Assembly (NCBI GenBank): GCA_026119935.1
Contig: JALRMH010000020.1
Coordinates: forward strand, 186,001-250,000
Source: Endothia cerciana
Taxonomy: Eukaryota > Ascomycota > Sordariomycetes > Diaporthales > Cryphonectriaceae
Length of the DNA stretch: 64,000 bases
Reading direction: 5' to 3'
This document shows positions 22,957-33,810 of the stretch, in pieces. The notes under the pieces are model-generated. The model searched no databases. It was not told the origin of the DNA and saw only the letters and a list, made by a program, of their open reading frames with translations. The position numbers and the translations under genes are program-made. Each line of letters starts with the position of its first letter. Within the stretch, counting starts at the first letter, position 1.

Positions 22957-24777
22957 ATGCCTTGGATACAGAAGGTCATTCGCAATGAGGCCGTCAGGCT
23001 GGACCCCCCAGAGGTGTACAACTGGAGGGTCTTCGCCCTGGCCGCCGCCGCGTGCTTCGGAGGGACCTTGTTCGGTATGGACACCGGCATCATCGGTGGT
23101 GTGCTCACGCTCCCGTCCTTCAAGAAGGAGTTCGGGCTCGAGGGCTTCACCACCGACGCCAGCGCCAACCTCTCGGCGAACCTCGTCAGCACGATGCAGG
23201 CCGGCGCCATCATCGGCGCCCTGGCCGCCCTCCCCCTGGGCGAGAGGCTCGGCCGGAAGCCTAGCCTGATGATCATCGCCCTCTTCGCCTTTGTCGGCGG
23301 CCTGATGCAGGCCTTCTCCAACGGCAACTTCGGGACCTTCTACGCCGGGCGGGTGATCGAGGGGCTCGGGCTGGGCGGTGCGACCATGCTCGCGCCCGTC
23401 TATGTCTCGGAGAACTCGCCGCGTGCCATCCGCGGCTTGCTCATCGGCTTCTACCAGCTGTTCGAGACAATGGGTGCCATGGTCGCCTTCTTCATCGACT
23501 ACGGCTCGCTGCTTCACATCAAGGTCGGCAGCTACCGCCCCGCCTTTCCGGGTGTCCTGTCCTGCATCTGGATGATACTGACCGCCGTGACTTTCTTCAG
23601 GGCCACGCCTCTTGGCAGGTCCCCCTGGCCATGCAGTCGCTGCCCCCATTCCTCATCTTCGTCACCATCTTCTTCTGCCCGGAGTCACCGCGCTGGCTCG
23701 CCAGCAGGGACAACTGGGAAAGGGCCTCCGGCGTGCTGTCTAGCGTGCGACACCTTCCCGTCGAGCACCCATACATTCAGCAGGAGCTCCTGGAGATGAG
23801 GATGCAGCTCGAGGAGGAGCGGCGATCCGTCCACGGTACCGGATTCTGGGCCATGCAGAAGGAGTGCTGGCTCATCCCCGGAAACAGGAAGCGCGCTCTC
23901 ATGGCGATGGCGCTGATGGCAGCCCAGCAATGGACGGGCGTGAGTCCCCCCCGCCCCCCCCCCCCAGCGATGGACCATTCCCTCCTGGTAGTGTGCCCCC
24001 TGAGCTGACTGACAGGAAACCTTGGGGACAGACCAACGCCATCAACTACTACGCCCCTGAGATATTCAACTCTCTTGGGATATCCGGTAACGCCGAGTCA
24101 CTCCTGGCCACGGGTGTCTACGGTATCGTGAAGATGTGCTCATGCGCCATCTTCATCACCTTCCTCGCCGACACCCTCGGGAGGCGCTGGTCCTTTGTCT
24201 GGTCCGGCTACGCGATGAGTATCTTCATGTTCTACCTCGGCTTCTTCGTGCGCTTCGACGCGCCAAAGTCCGGTGAGCCGGTATCCCAGGCTGGCACCGC
24301 AGCCCTCGTTATGGTGTACCTCTTCGCGGCCGCCTTCCAGTTCGGCTGGGGCCCCGTCTGCTGGATCTACATCAGCGAGATCCCGACGAACCGCCTCAGG
24401 GGGTACACCGTCAGCATCGCCGCCGCCACGCAGTGGATCTTCAACCTCGTCGTGACGAGGATCACGCCGATCATGCTGAAGACGGTTGGCGGCAGTACGG
24501 GATATGGGACCTATTTCATCTACGGGAGCTTCTGCTTCGCGATGGCTACTGCGGCCTTTTGGATCCCGGAGACAAAAGGGGTGAGTTTCCCCAGGACTGC
24601 AATGCCCAGACGGAGGTGTTCATGCTGACATCCGGGTGCCAGTTGTCGTTGGAGCGCATGGACGAGCTCTTTGGCGTTGCCGACCTGGGCGTGGACGATC
24701 TCGGAACCACGATGAAACAGGTCGAGGCGGGAGATGCCGAGGCCACGCAGTACGAGTGCTCTGCGCAGCGGAAGTGA
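22957..24777 (+). CDS. MFS sugar/quinate-type permease
   Basis: Four exons: 22957..23523, 23601..23939, 24032..24580 and 24643..24777, giving 529 residues and twelve predicted helices. It starts with the quinate-permease-like block PPEVYNWRVFALAAAACFGG, then GMDTGIIGGVL. Sugar-porter signatures follow: GERLGRKPSLM, RVIEGLGLGGATMLAPVYVSE, PESPRWLASRDNWE, NAINYYAPEIF, FGWGPVCWIYISEIPT and PETKG-LSLERMDELFG. It is a proton symporter of the plasma membrane for a sugar or quinate-like acid. The introns at 23940 and 24581 have GTGAGT donors. The first intron (23524-23600) needs the unusual donor GTCGGC but has a CTGAC branch site and a TTCTTCAG acceptor, and joins K to GHASWQVPLAMQ in frame. Confidence 0.88.
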
Positions 24778-25547
24778 CGTGAGGCGTGGAACACTTCACG
24801 ATGCCCCAGCACGTGGCACCTCTAAGGTCTTCGGATCTCATGTAGTTCTCTTGGAATAGACTTTGCAGCAGGAAAGAGCCGGGTGCGGCCGCTCGTGGAT
24901 CTTATCATCTTCCGTGCGCAAGGCTGCTAACACTTTTCTCAATGTAATTACATCGGCAATGTTGAACATGCTACTGCTTTTGGGTATCTATGAGTTTTCG
25001 GTCCACCCTGGTCCGTTCCTTATTCTGCTCACCTTCTTCTTCGGAGGTTGCAACTTGATCGCCTCGGCGTATTACCCTGGCTGCAAACAGCTCACCATCC
25101 CGCACCACCCACCCCCCCCCCTTCTTCCTTTCATTCTCCCTTTTTTGTTGTGGATCCGTAGCACCGATTCCCCAAGTGGCAAAGGGCCCTGTACACCTCG
25201 GTTGTGTTGAACAAACACACTCTCTATTTCACACCTCGATGATCCACTAGAGCCAATGTGGTCTCGACACACCATTGCGGCTACTGCTGTGGTGACGTAC
25301 AAGACTAAAAGTAACCCGCAACGGCGGGCCGTCCCAAGCGTCACCACGTACAATTTGAGATCCCTTGCGTCAGGTTATAAGTCGAGAAACCGTTCATGTA
25401 CCTAGTCTTTCCCCAAGGTGCCTCACCCTCTGCCGGGCACTCTCCCGAGATCCGAGATGCGAGTGACAAGCAGCCTGTTCCGCACAATTCACGAACGGCC
25501 TTTCTCACCCAGCACGGCCACGAGGTTCGCCGCTACCTAGGTAATAT
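24778..25547. other. Intergenic region
   Basis: A frame at 24863-25210 encodes a hydrophobic stretch (NMLLLLGIYEF...LILLTFFFGG) but ends in poly-Pro/Leu low complexity. I do not call it a gene. The rest is the promoter of the GFA-family gene. Confidence 0.4.
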
Positions 25548-26246
25548 ATGTCGGCACCCGCCAACACCCCACCCAGAAAGATGTCCCCATCGAGGACCGA
25601 GGACGGCACCGAGGGGTCACCCCCCCAAGAGCCCCACCAGCACCAGGCCGGCTCGACGACCCACCGGCGGGAGGACGAGTGGAAGCACCGCGCCCCCTAC
25701 CAGGTGCACGACGACGGCGGGGACGAGGGTGACTTCACGGTGCGGTGGCGCGGGCGGTGCCACTGCGGCCGGGTCGAGTACCAGCTGGGCCGCGAGCGGC
25801 CCCTGGCCTCCAAGTACTGCCACTGCACCACCTGCCAGCGGCTCCACGGCGCGCCCTTCCAGTGGGCGGCCATCTTCCACAAGGAGGACATCCGCTTCAC
25901 GCGCGGGCACCACGACCTGGGCTGGTACGACCCCGCCGAGCGGTCCCAGGCGCACCGCCTGCCCTGCAAGGTGCAGTGCGCCTTCTGCCGGGCGCCCGTC
26001 ATGGACGAGGGCCGCAACATGATCCTGCTGTTCCCCACGCTCGTCGAGGGCATCAACACGCCCGAGGGCCGCAGGGCGTTCGAGGCCAAGTGCCACATGT
26101 TCTACCCGCAGAGGGTGGTGGACTTCGCGGGGGACGGCGTGGCGAAGTGGGCCGGGCTGGAGGACTCGAGCGACCTGTTGGACGACGATGGCAATGTCGT
26201 GAAGAAGAAGGAGAAGAAGAAGAAGAGGGACGAGTCGGAAGGGTGA
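25548..26246 (+). CDS. GFA / CENP-V family zinc-binding protein
   Basis: Intronless, 232 residues. The central domain carries the zinc-binding cysteines of the glutathione-dependent formaldehyde-activating (GFA) family: GRCHCGRVEY, YCHCTTCQRLHGAPFQW and KVQCAFCRAPVMDEGRNM. The C-terminal HMFYPQRVVDF is also typical. Members add or bind small adducts such as S-hydroxymethylglutathione, but most fungal members are uncharacterised. The N-terminal 60 residues are hydrophilic and probably disordered; the C-terminus is very basic (KKKEKKKKRDESEG). An alternative start is MSPSRTED at 25581. There is no obvious partner nearby. Confidence 0.82.
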   Translation: MSAPANTPPRKMSPSRTEDGTEGSPPQEPHQHQAGSTTHRREDEWKHRAPYQVHDDGGDEGDFTVRWRGRCHCGRVEYQLGRERPLASKYCHCTTCQRLHGAPFQWAAIFHKEDIRFTRGHHDLGWYDPAERSQAHRLPCKVQCAFCRAPVMDEGRNMILLFPTLVEGINTPEGRRAFEAKCHMFYPQRVVDFAGDGVAKWAGLEDSSDLLDDDGNVVKKKEKKKKRDESEG

Positions 26247-27953
26247 CCCGTCCGCTGCGGGGTTATATAGCCTGGAACGCGAGCTGTTTGATGTTGTCTA
26301 TCTCACCCAGGTCGGAGATCGCCCTCACGTTATACATCCAGAACCACAACGACCAGTGGTTGTTTTTCTTCGTCGCTATGAAAATCTCCTGCCGTCTTGT
26401 TATACGTCCCTCAAAACAATACAACAGCGCACCCTTACCCGAAGGAGACCTAGCTCGAGGAGACCTAGCTCGAGGGGACCTAGCTCGTGGTAAGACGCAT
26501 GATGTCCGTTGGAGAACTTACAAGGTCAATACCGCAAATCCACGCCCTCCCCAAAGCCCAACATCTCGGCGCCTTTGCGTATCTCAACCTGAAATTCACT
26601 CCTGATCCGTCATCTGCGCATGGTGATATGTTCTGAAATGATGTGTGCGCCTAGATACCAGGTTGGGACACTGATGAGGCGTCCCCGGACGACTTTATTG
26701 AACAAGTCGGATGTGGCACGCCATAAAAGAAGCGCGTTCATGAGGGGGGGGGGATATGGGGGCCATTTGCAGCAAGTTTGCCGTATGATCGACTCCACAT
26801 TCGAGGTTTAGATAGCTCTTAGTGTTCGGACCGGTTCATTACTTTATGTACCTATGTCTGAGCCGTATGAGACCCAAGGATATCTATCCATCTTCGGCTG
26901 CCTGGCCTCCTGGAGATGATTTCGATGCTGCAGTCGCGCGCTCGCGTTTTCTCCGGTGATCTTGTGGCTATCTACGTTTGAATATTCATCACTTAGTCAC
27001 AAGGCCGGTCAGCAGCCTCAAATGCCAACGTGCAGCATAACACTAGCAATTCACGAAACTTGATTAGCTACCAGAATAGGTTGCCGCTTTTGACCTAGAT
27101 AGTCTAGGGTCCCAAGGGACTTAGTCAAAACATCCGTAGTCTCTGACCGGGACGAGGCTGTCACCCCTCCGGCCGCCTCATGCGATGCTTTTGGTTTTGG
27201 GCTTCCCGTGCCTGGGAAATGCCTAGGGTAATATCGGTCTTTTTCGACTGGCACTACAAGCTGTTGACGAAAGCTTGGCGTAACCCGCCAATCTCGCTGA
27301 AGTGTAAGGCGGAGGCTGCCTTAAAGATCCCATGAGGGGCGAACAGCCACCATCTACAATAACCCGGAAGTCAAGTTGATGAACCGGAAGTCGACGTAGT
27401 ATCCCTATAAAAGCCCTAACGCTAGAGTCAACTTAGTCAACAAAGGTGTCTCTCACAAGTCATTGGCAACGCGAACCCGCCAGAACCACTCCTGTCGCGC
27501 CAGTGCTGAATACCTGCACGAGCGATTACTACTATTGTCCGCCATGCACCATTCTAACTCTATCACACTCAAGACATCGCCGTCCTCAACACAGACGATA
27601 CCGCCTGTACGATCAAAGTCAAACGAAGGCAGCTAATTATGACAACATCTTTCGCGAAGCTCTTGGATCAGCCGCCACCCGTGTGCCGCGCCATGTTCCC
27701 CTCCACTCGACCGGGTTCGTGGCATTGTGCTTCACCAGCCGGGATTCACCGGAGGCCCCTGAGACTTCCCCTGCAGGATTTCACCGCAGTTACCAAATAG
27801 ATTCACTATACAAAGCACCTCAAGCCACTCCGCGTGCTGTCCTGCCGGCAAACCAAAAAAAACTTCGAAAACGCGAGGGCACCACGTGATAGTCTAAGGA
27901 TATTAGGGCGCCCCACGAGATCGCAAATAAACCGGGGGGGGGGGGGGGGAGGC
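26247..27953. other. Intergenic region with 15-bp repeats and an orphan TATA box
   Basis: Contains the GAGACCTAGCTCGAG repeats, a 10-G run at 26744-26753, a TATA-like CTATAAAAGC at 27403-27412 and a 16-G run at 27934-27949. Small frames after the TATA box (for example ATG at 27634, 53 codons) have no recognisable content, so I list no gene. Confidence 0.45.
26444..26490. repeat. 15-bp tandem repeat, three copies
   Basis: GGAGACCTAGCTCGA-type unit repeated three times, with one G/A difference in the last copy. Confidence 0.9.
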
Positions 27954-29327
27954 TCAGAACATAAGACGCCGAGGGGGCTCCTCGCCCGCCACAGACCTCG
28001 GGGGCGGGTGGTTCTTCCTGACGACCGCCTGCAGGGGTTCCCACACCGCCCGCGGGATTCGGTTCCGGCCCAGCTCGCCCGTGAAGGCGACGAACTGGGC
28101 GTCCAGCGGCCAGTCCCTGGGCAGGTCCAGCAGGAGGGCGACCGCCTCGTAGAAGGCCCACTCCCGCACCGGCTCCGCCGCGAGGCCGACCAGCTCGCCG
28201 CACAGCCGCACCCACGCCGGCACCACGCCCCTGTCGATGAAGCCCTCCAGGAACCGGAACTCGACGGTCCGCGGGCCCGTTCCGCCCGGGTGGTGGTCCC
28301 CGCCCTCCTCCTCCTCCAGGGCGTGAAAGTTGAACCCCAGCCGCCGGAACTTGCGCTCCCGCCCGCGCAGCATGTAGCCGAGCTCCTTGTGGTCCGTGGC
28401 GCGCCAGATGGCCCGCAGCGCCTGGCGGTGCTCGCGGGGGAACGGGGGTGCCCTGTTGTCCGCGGCGGGGCGCCGGGCGCTGCTGAGCTCCACGAGGAAG
28501 GCGTCGAAATCGTCGGGCTTCCCGGTGTATAGGTTGTCGATCGTCCGCCCGTCCAGCAGCTCCCGCTCGAGGGCCACGGCGATCCGGCTGTGCTTGCGCC
28601 AGGAGTAGCTCCAGGTGTAGTGGTGGTCGTAGTTGGGGGACTTGGGGTCCTTGAGCCCGCGGAGCAGCGGCTCGGAGAGCCACAGGACCGTGGCCAGCTT
28701 CTTCATGGTCCGCAGGGAGAAGAACCTCCCGTCGAAGCGCCCGACGTGAACGTGCGTCTCACAGGAGGGGTTCGAGGTGACATCGAACTGCCTGTTGAGG
28801 GTCTCCAGGATCGTCCTCAGGGTCGAGAGGGCCTGGTCCTTGCGCGGCCAGTGGAATATCGGTGAGCATATCTCCACTGGCGTCCAGACGTACTTGTCGT
28901 AGTCCGGGTGGCTTGTGTCGAGGAAGGGTTGGTCAGGATCGTCATGTAAGTAAGTCAGATACGGGGGCACAGCCGAGTTGGCCTTGTACACTATCCAATG
29001 CGTCTTCCAGTAGTCGGTATGGTCAAGGCTCTGCGCCTTGACATGATGGCTCGTGGTGGCGTTCACCCCGGGGATGGCGTCGACGGCTCTAGCGACGGCC
29101 TCCCAGTCGTCTCGCCGCAGTTGCACCTCGGCCTCCGTCATGGAGTTCCGAAGCTCGACCGGCCGGTGCGCTACGAACGGCCGCACGCCTCGGTACTTTG
29201 AGTTGGCGATATCCGTCCTGTTGTGAAGAAGCAGAAACTTGAGCTCCACGGCGAAGGTGATGTCCTCTACCTGATCCGAGACGGAGAATCTTGAATCTGG
29301 TGTCACGCGAGAAGACATCGTGATCAT
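27954..29327 (-). CDS. Putative amidoligase (Amidoligase_2 family)
   Basis: Single exon, 457 residues from the ATG at 29327 (MITMSSRVTPDSRFSV). An upstream in-frame ATG at 29429 would add 34 residues, but the conserved part starts with ITFAVELKFLL, so the shorter form is preferred. Family signs are the opening strand with Glu (AVELKFLL), a long middle with VWTPVEICSPIF, the SNPSCETHVHVGRF segment (His-x-His metal/active-site region) and the late strand TVEFRFLEGFIDR. Amidoligases of the glutamine-synthetase/COOH-NH2 ligase fold form amide or peptide bonds with ATP. Fungal members are mostly uncharacterised. No partner enzyme is adjacent; the gene diverges from the ABM-domain gene. Confidence 0.75.
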   Translation of the reverse strand: MITMSSRVTPDSRFSVSDQVEDITFAVELKFLLLHNRTDIANSKYRGVRPFVAHRPVELRNSMTEAEVQLRRDDWEAVARAVDAIPGVNATTSHHVKAQSLDHTDYWKTHWIVYKANSAVPPYLTYLHDDPDQPFLDTSHPDYDKYVWTPVEICSPIFHWPRKDQALSTLRTILETLNRQFDVTSNPSCETHVHVGRFDGRFFSLRTMKKLATVLWLSEPLLRGLKDPKSPNYDHHYTWSYSWRKHSRIAVALERELLDGRTIDNLYTGKPDDFDAFLVELSSARRPAADNRAPPFPREHRQALRAIWRATDHKELGYMLRGRERKFRRLGFNFHALEEEEGGDHHPGGTGPRTVEFRFLEGFIDRGVVPAWVRLCGELVGLAAEPVREWAFYEAVALLLDLPRDWPLDAQFVAFTGELGRNRIPRAVWEPLQAVVRKNHPPPRSVAGEEPPRRLMF

Positions 29328-30659
29328 GTTTGCGGGCTGCAAGGGGCATTGGGAAGCTGAGGAGGACTGTAAGAGACGATCTCGAGGCCCCGAAATGGCT
29401 GGCCGTCCGAGCGCTTGACGGTTCTGCATTTACTTTCGCAAAAGTAATCGCAACTAGCGCCTGAGCAAATGAGGCTCAAGTTCTTGACACAGTCCACCTG
29501 CGCGTTAATTATGAACAGATAGACGCCACCTATCCAGAAACAGGGCGTTCCTTTTCCAAGTCCTGCATGAGAGACACTATTACCGTGTAGGTCGCAAAAT
29601 GCCCACTGTGGGTCTTGTCTAATCACACGAGAGCGGCTGCCAGCGTCTGCCCTCGGGCTGCTTTGGGCATCACACATCTGCTCGTCTGCAGTTAGCGCGT
29701 CAAGTGTGTGCAGATGACTGAGTGTGTACCCTGGCGGGCTCCGGAAATTTAATTTTAGTAAAGCGGCACATCCGAGTCTCATGAGGAAGATGCAGTGGAA
29801 CTGGCCTGCTTCTGCAGACGCTGTCCATGGTCGGACCGCATTCGAGCCCTCGCAGGCCATGGCGCTTCCAAGGTTTTTGGTTGGAGTCGGATAGCCTCAC
29901 ACACCTGCACCTAGATTGGTAGGGACCTTGGAGCGCATATGACGGGCGTCAAAATCATCCACGGGAGCTCGTGTGCCCCCCATAGGGCCGCCAAGTCATC
30001 TCGTCAGCTGTTCCTCCGAGTCATTATTGATCTGCACGGGCGTCCCCGGCCTTTTCCCCCCGAACTTAAACCACAGCCAGGGCAGATATGTCTGGTGTGC
30101 TATCGCGGCGCCGGAAGCTAGTCCCGGCGCTTGGTACTTATATTCTTCTGTCCTGCTGGCTTCGACCTAATGCATGAGACCTCTCGCATCACGTCCCAAA
30201 CATGGGCGGGAGGGGGGCACGGCACTGCGGACGTGGCCTGAGTTCTTCGCGTCTGGGCCCCTCCCCCTCCTCCCTCCCCCTTCGGCCGCTTTGGAAGGGG
30301 AGGGGGGGGGGGGTTCACAGGCACGGGGCCGCCACGGGGATAATTTATCTGACTTCCGGGAGTAAGGAAGAAGGGGGATACTACATTATACATACATAGT
30401 ATGTACATGGAGGGATGTATGTGCACGTGAACCCTAACCCCCACTGGCATCCGCCCTCTTTTACTGTAAATGTAAATGTAGCGTACGGATGATAGGCGTC
30501 CCTCCCTCCTTCAATATCAACGTTGCATCTGGGTCTGAACCGCATCACCTCCAGGCCAGGGCAGCCTGCTCCCGCCTCGCAGCGCCAAGCTACACCTCGC
30601 CGTTCGCCATCGTCGACGGGAAAGGTGCCTGGGACGTATGCATCCCAAAATATAGCTTA

Positions 30660-30661
<2 letters not shown>

Positions 30662-30700
<39 letters not shown>
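30662..30700. repeat. (CGT)13 microsatellite
   Basis: Thirteen perfect CGT triplets about 200 bp upstream of the ABM-domain start codon and just upstream of its TATA box. Confidence 0.95.
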
Positions 30701-30701
<1 letters not shown>

Positions 30702-30746
30702 TTCCTTATTCGTTGCTGCCTGACGCCTGGGCTGCCCGGTTCCGGA

Positions 30747-30759
30747 GCATATATAAGAC
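30747..30759 (+). promoter_or_regulatory. TATA box of the ABM-domain gene
   Basis: GCATATATAAGAC lies about 140 bp upstream of the ATG at 30898. Confidence 0.6.
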
Positions 30760-30897
30760 ATCCTGTGATTCCCCGAAGCGCCCTCCTAGGACCCGACGCA
30801 AGTCGCCGTCTCCAGCCCGCCCTCGACACGTCTATTGCCCGCTGCGCCCACACCCAAAAAAGGACTATTCGCATATCCCCGACAACAAGTCAACAAG

Positions 30898-31721
30898 ATG
30901 CCTGTCACAGAGGTTGGGTGTATGACCGTGAAGCCCGGCCTTGACGTCATGGACGAGACCACTCGCGAGGGCCAGATCGTGATGACGGCGTGGAGGGCAG
31001 TCACACGCGAGAAGACCGGACCATACTGCATCTACTGGGGCCTGGAGGAGGAGGATCCTCATCACATCTGGGGCTTCTTCGACTTTGCCTCGGTTGAGGA
31101 GCATCAGAAGTTCGCTAAAGAGTTCGTACTTCTTGCCGACAGAGGTGCCCACGGCTGATCACCGTCTATATATGTATATATATTATATATATATATAATA
31201 CTGGACGAGAAAGTCCATGGGGACAATGAGTCGACTGACAACCATTAAATAGACATGGCCAGGAAATCGTCAGTGACTTCGACCAGGTGTTCGACCGGAG
31301 CTTGTTCACCAAGCACATTGACGTCAAGCCGTTCCCGCCATCCGCGCTCAAGTCGCCCGTGACGGAAATCATGTTGGCCTTCTTCCCGTCGGACATCTCT
31401 GAGAAAGGGAAGGCTGCCGCCACAGATCGCGTCGCCCAGTTCTCTGAGACAGGTCTCAGAAAGTGTGCCGATGTCCAGGCGGTGAACTTCGGCTGGGGGG
31501 TGGAGAGCGATTTCCCGGTGCGCGGAGGGCACGAGGGGCAGGTAGGCAGCATTCTTGTCGCACTCATCGGATGGCCGAGCATCGACGCTCACATGAAGTT
31601 CCGGGAGACCGAGGCGTTCAAGAACTCCGTGGGACTGCTCCGGGAGATGGAGGGCTTGACGAGGCTGTCAATGTTCCACGTCAAGTGCCGGAGCATAGAG
31701 AATGAGGCCCGGAAGGAATGA
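30898..31721 (+). CDS. Tandem ABM-like (dimeric alpha/beta barrel) protein
   Basis: Two exons: 30898..31121 and 31253..31721, giving 230 residues. The intron has donor GTTCGT, branch CTGAC and acceptor TTAAATAG. Phase 2 joins AKE to HGQEIVSDF. Two halves each look like an antibiotic-biosynthesis-monooxygenase or stress-responsive dimeric alpha/beta barrel unit. The first has GPYCIYWGLEEEDPHHIWGF followed by EEHQKFAKEHG. The second has TEIMLAFF, then GSILVALIGWPSIDAHMKFR and FKNSVGLL. Single-domain proteins of this fold act as small monooxygenases, decarboxylases or stress proteins, and often dimerise; a tandem form would be a built-in dimer. The ligand is unknown. The intron carries an AT repeat (about 31169-31199). 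Confidence 0.72.
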
Positions 31722-33581
31722 CAAGCAAGGGTGAGTTGACGCGGTTGAGACTGCCACACTCGACAGAAACTTGATCTCGCTGTTTTGAGGGGTCTCGTTA
31801 CGGCGGAGAGAGGACGAGGCGAAAATTGAATCGAATACATGTCTCTCTCTCGATGACCACATGAGCATTCGAGTTATGAATACGATTCAGGGCCCGTTCA
31901 GCCTCGCCGACGTGCCCCCGCGCTGGGCATTCCGGATTGAGGTCGGTCGTCCGATGGTGTCTCGCTCAGTTCTCGCTGCTTCTCCCTTCGCATTCTTCCC
32001 TGCACTGTATGTTTACCTTCCCTCCCTCTGGCTGTAGTACCCTCGTCCTCCCACCCCGAATCCGTGCCCTCGACCGAGGCCGCTTCAAAGAGGCACGCGA
32101 GAGACCCTTTGCCGTTCGTTGCAAGGAGCCAGGCGTTTCCCCGATTTGATGCCTCCGACACTGCTCACACAACCCGTCTCCGGGGGTCCCGGGATCCGTC
32201 TGCACCTTGAAATGACCAATCATGCAGGTTGACGCCACAACAAGGGACATATGCAGCTGGACCTCTCCGACCGCAGGACGCAGGGTGATTTAGACTCATC
32301 GAGGCAAGGAGCAGGCAGTTGTTTGGTTATTCTTGTAAGGCCACATAAGAGGGGCATAATGAGCATGGAGACCGGCGGACACCGCGTTGGGGGGGGGGGG
32401 GGCACTGACGCCCGGTTCCCACACGTTGTTCTCTTATGTCCTGTCAAGCACGATCAGTGCCGGATGAAGCCCAGCCACAACACAAGTTTCCGGAGGGGGT
32501 CTCGGGACAAAGCTAGAAAAGCAAGTGTGCGGGGCTCGCCTCTGCAGCAGTATATAGAACATCGGGCCATTCCTGGGCAGCTGGGATCTTCACCCATCTT
32601 CAGAGCTGCGTCAGCAAGATTATTCCATTGCATATGCTCCAGAATGGAAATGCATCGGAACAAGCTACAAGCAGCGTAACTCTGTTCCCATTTTCACCTA
32701 GAAGAGGGTTACGGTTCTCACTACGTCCCAGACTATGTCACCCCAGATGTGTCCAACGGCAGCCCAGCGCGAGTCGATATGAACAGTCCAAGCCTCAACA
32801 GCAACCCCCTCTAAAGGCAGCCACGGCCCAGACGTGACAAAAGTCATCCAAGAGAAGGCGAACAGTTGATCTTGCAAGGGAGGTGGGCTGCAGAAAGGCG
32901 GGCGTGATAGGCAACCCCGTCTGCAGACGTCGTTTAGCGGGAGCCTGGAGACTGTAATGAAACCCGAAATACAATAATGGAGTCCGCTCATGCAGCAACG
33001 AGACCTCATGTGTGGACGGACCAGTGACCCATCAAGTCAACAGTGAGGCCTGGCGGTTGTAGCCGTTGTGACTTCGTCTGTTGGGCTTTCGTCGCGTCCT
33101 CTGTCCTCGTGGAATGGTGGGAAAGGCATTTTTCGCCCCATGTGATATGTAGCAGAGGAGGGAATGACTTGGAAGTGGGGTCTGACAAGGTGGACTTTCT
33201 TGTAATTCAACATCTCAATTGAGGAATGAGACACTGTATCATGAGAAGACAAAAGCTGGCGAGGCAGGAACTGCCGACTCTGGCATGGAAGCTCCACACG
33301 ATGTTTCGTGACTTCAGGATTGATATGTGTGTGGGCCGTCGTCGGTTCACAATCGTTTCGGCGTGGAATAGATCTGGTGACTGGGCTATTCGAGATTAGA
33401 AACGACATCGAACCCGACAGGCAACGCCCTTCCTATACGACTACAGAGAGACCTCAGGCCATCCACCTCATCCTGACGTTCGGTAGTCAGTCCATTTCTA
33501 ATCCTCCTCCGTCCTCATCCTCAGTCTACCAGAAACACTCAAGAACTGCAACAAAACCTCATACGAGTCAGAGCACTCATC
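31722..33581. other. Gene-free stretch
   Basis: I find no supported gene. There is a G-run at about 32389-32402, and CT-rich DNA immediately upstream of the small gene at 33582. Frames are below 145 codons and unlike known proteins. Confidence 0.45.
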
Positions 33582-33810
33582 ATGCCGAAGCCATCCTCCG
33601 GTGCGGTCGAGATCGAAAAAGGCATGGGCCGGTAAGTATTAGCCTCCGACCAGCTTGATTCATGGCAAGCAAGACAGCAAGCTGACGTGCCGCATCTCTA
33701 GCATGACGGTCCAGGATCCTCGCAAAGCTCCTGATCCTCCTCCTCCCCATCCGGAAGACCCTCCAGACATCACCGTCACCGACCCAAGCGGCTGCACAAA
33801 GGGCGCGTAG
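33582..33810 (+). CDS. Small spliced gene, 52-residue Pro/Asp-rich protein
   Basis: Two exons, 33582..33631 and 33702..33810. The 70-bp intron is canonical: donor GTAAGT, branch GCTGAC and acceptor CTCTAG, joining CG|C (Arg) in frame. Translation begins MPKPSSGAVEIEKGMGR and ends DPSGCTKGA before TAG. The middle is rich in Pro and acidic residues (KAPDPPPPHPEDPPD). The length is too short for standard gene callers. The well-formed intron and CT-rich leader support expression, but I recognise no family and infer no function; it is probably an intrinsically disordered small cytosolic protein. Confidence 0.6.

Larger units (their letters stand above)
29430..30897. other. Divergent region amidoligase / ABM-domain gene
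   Basis: Contains G- and C-runs near 30268-30312, a (CGT)13 array and a GCATATATAAGAC TATA box at about 30747-30759, which fits the ABM-domain gene starting at 30898. No supported coding sequence. Confidence 0.5.

Noticed and set aside
30430..30490. Telomere-like CCCTAACCC and GTAAATGTAAATG repeats
   Set aside because: Only one CCCTAA unit and two to three GTAAAT units. This is not a telomeric array.
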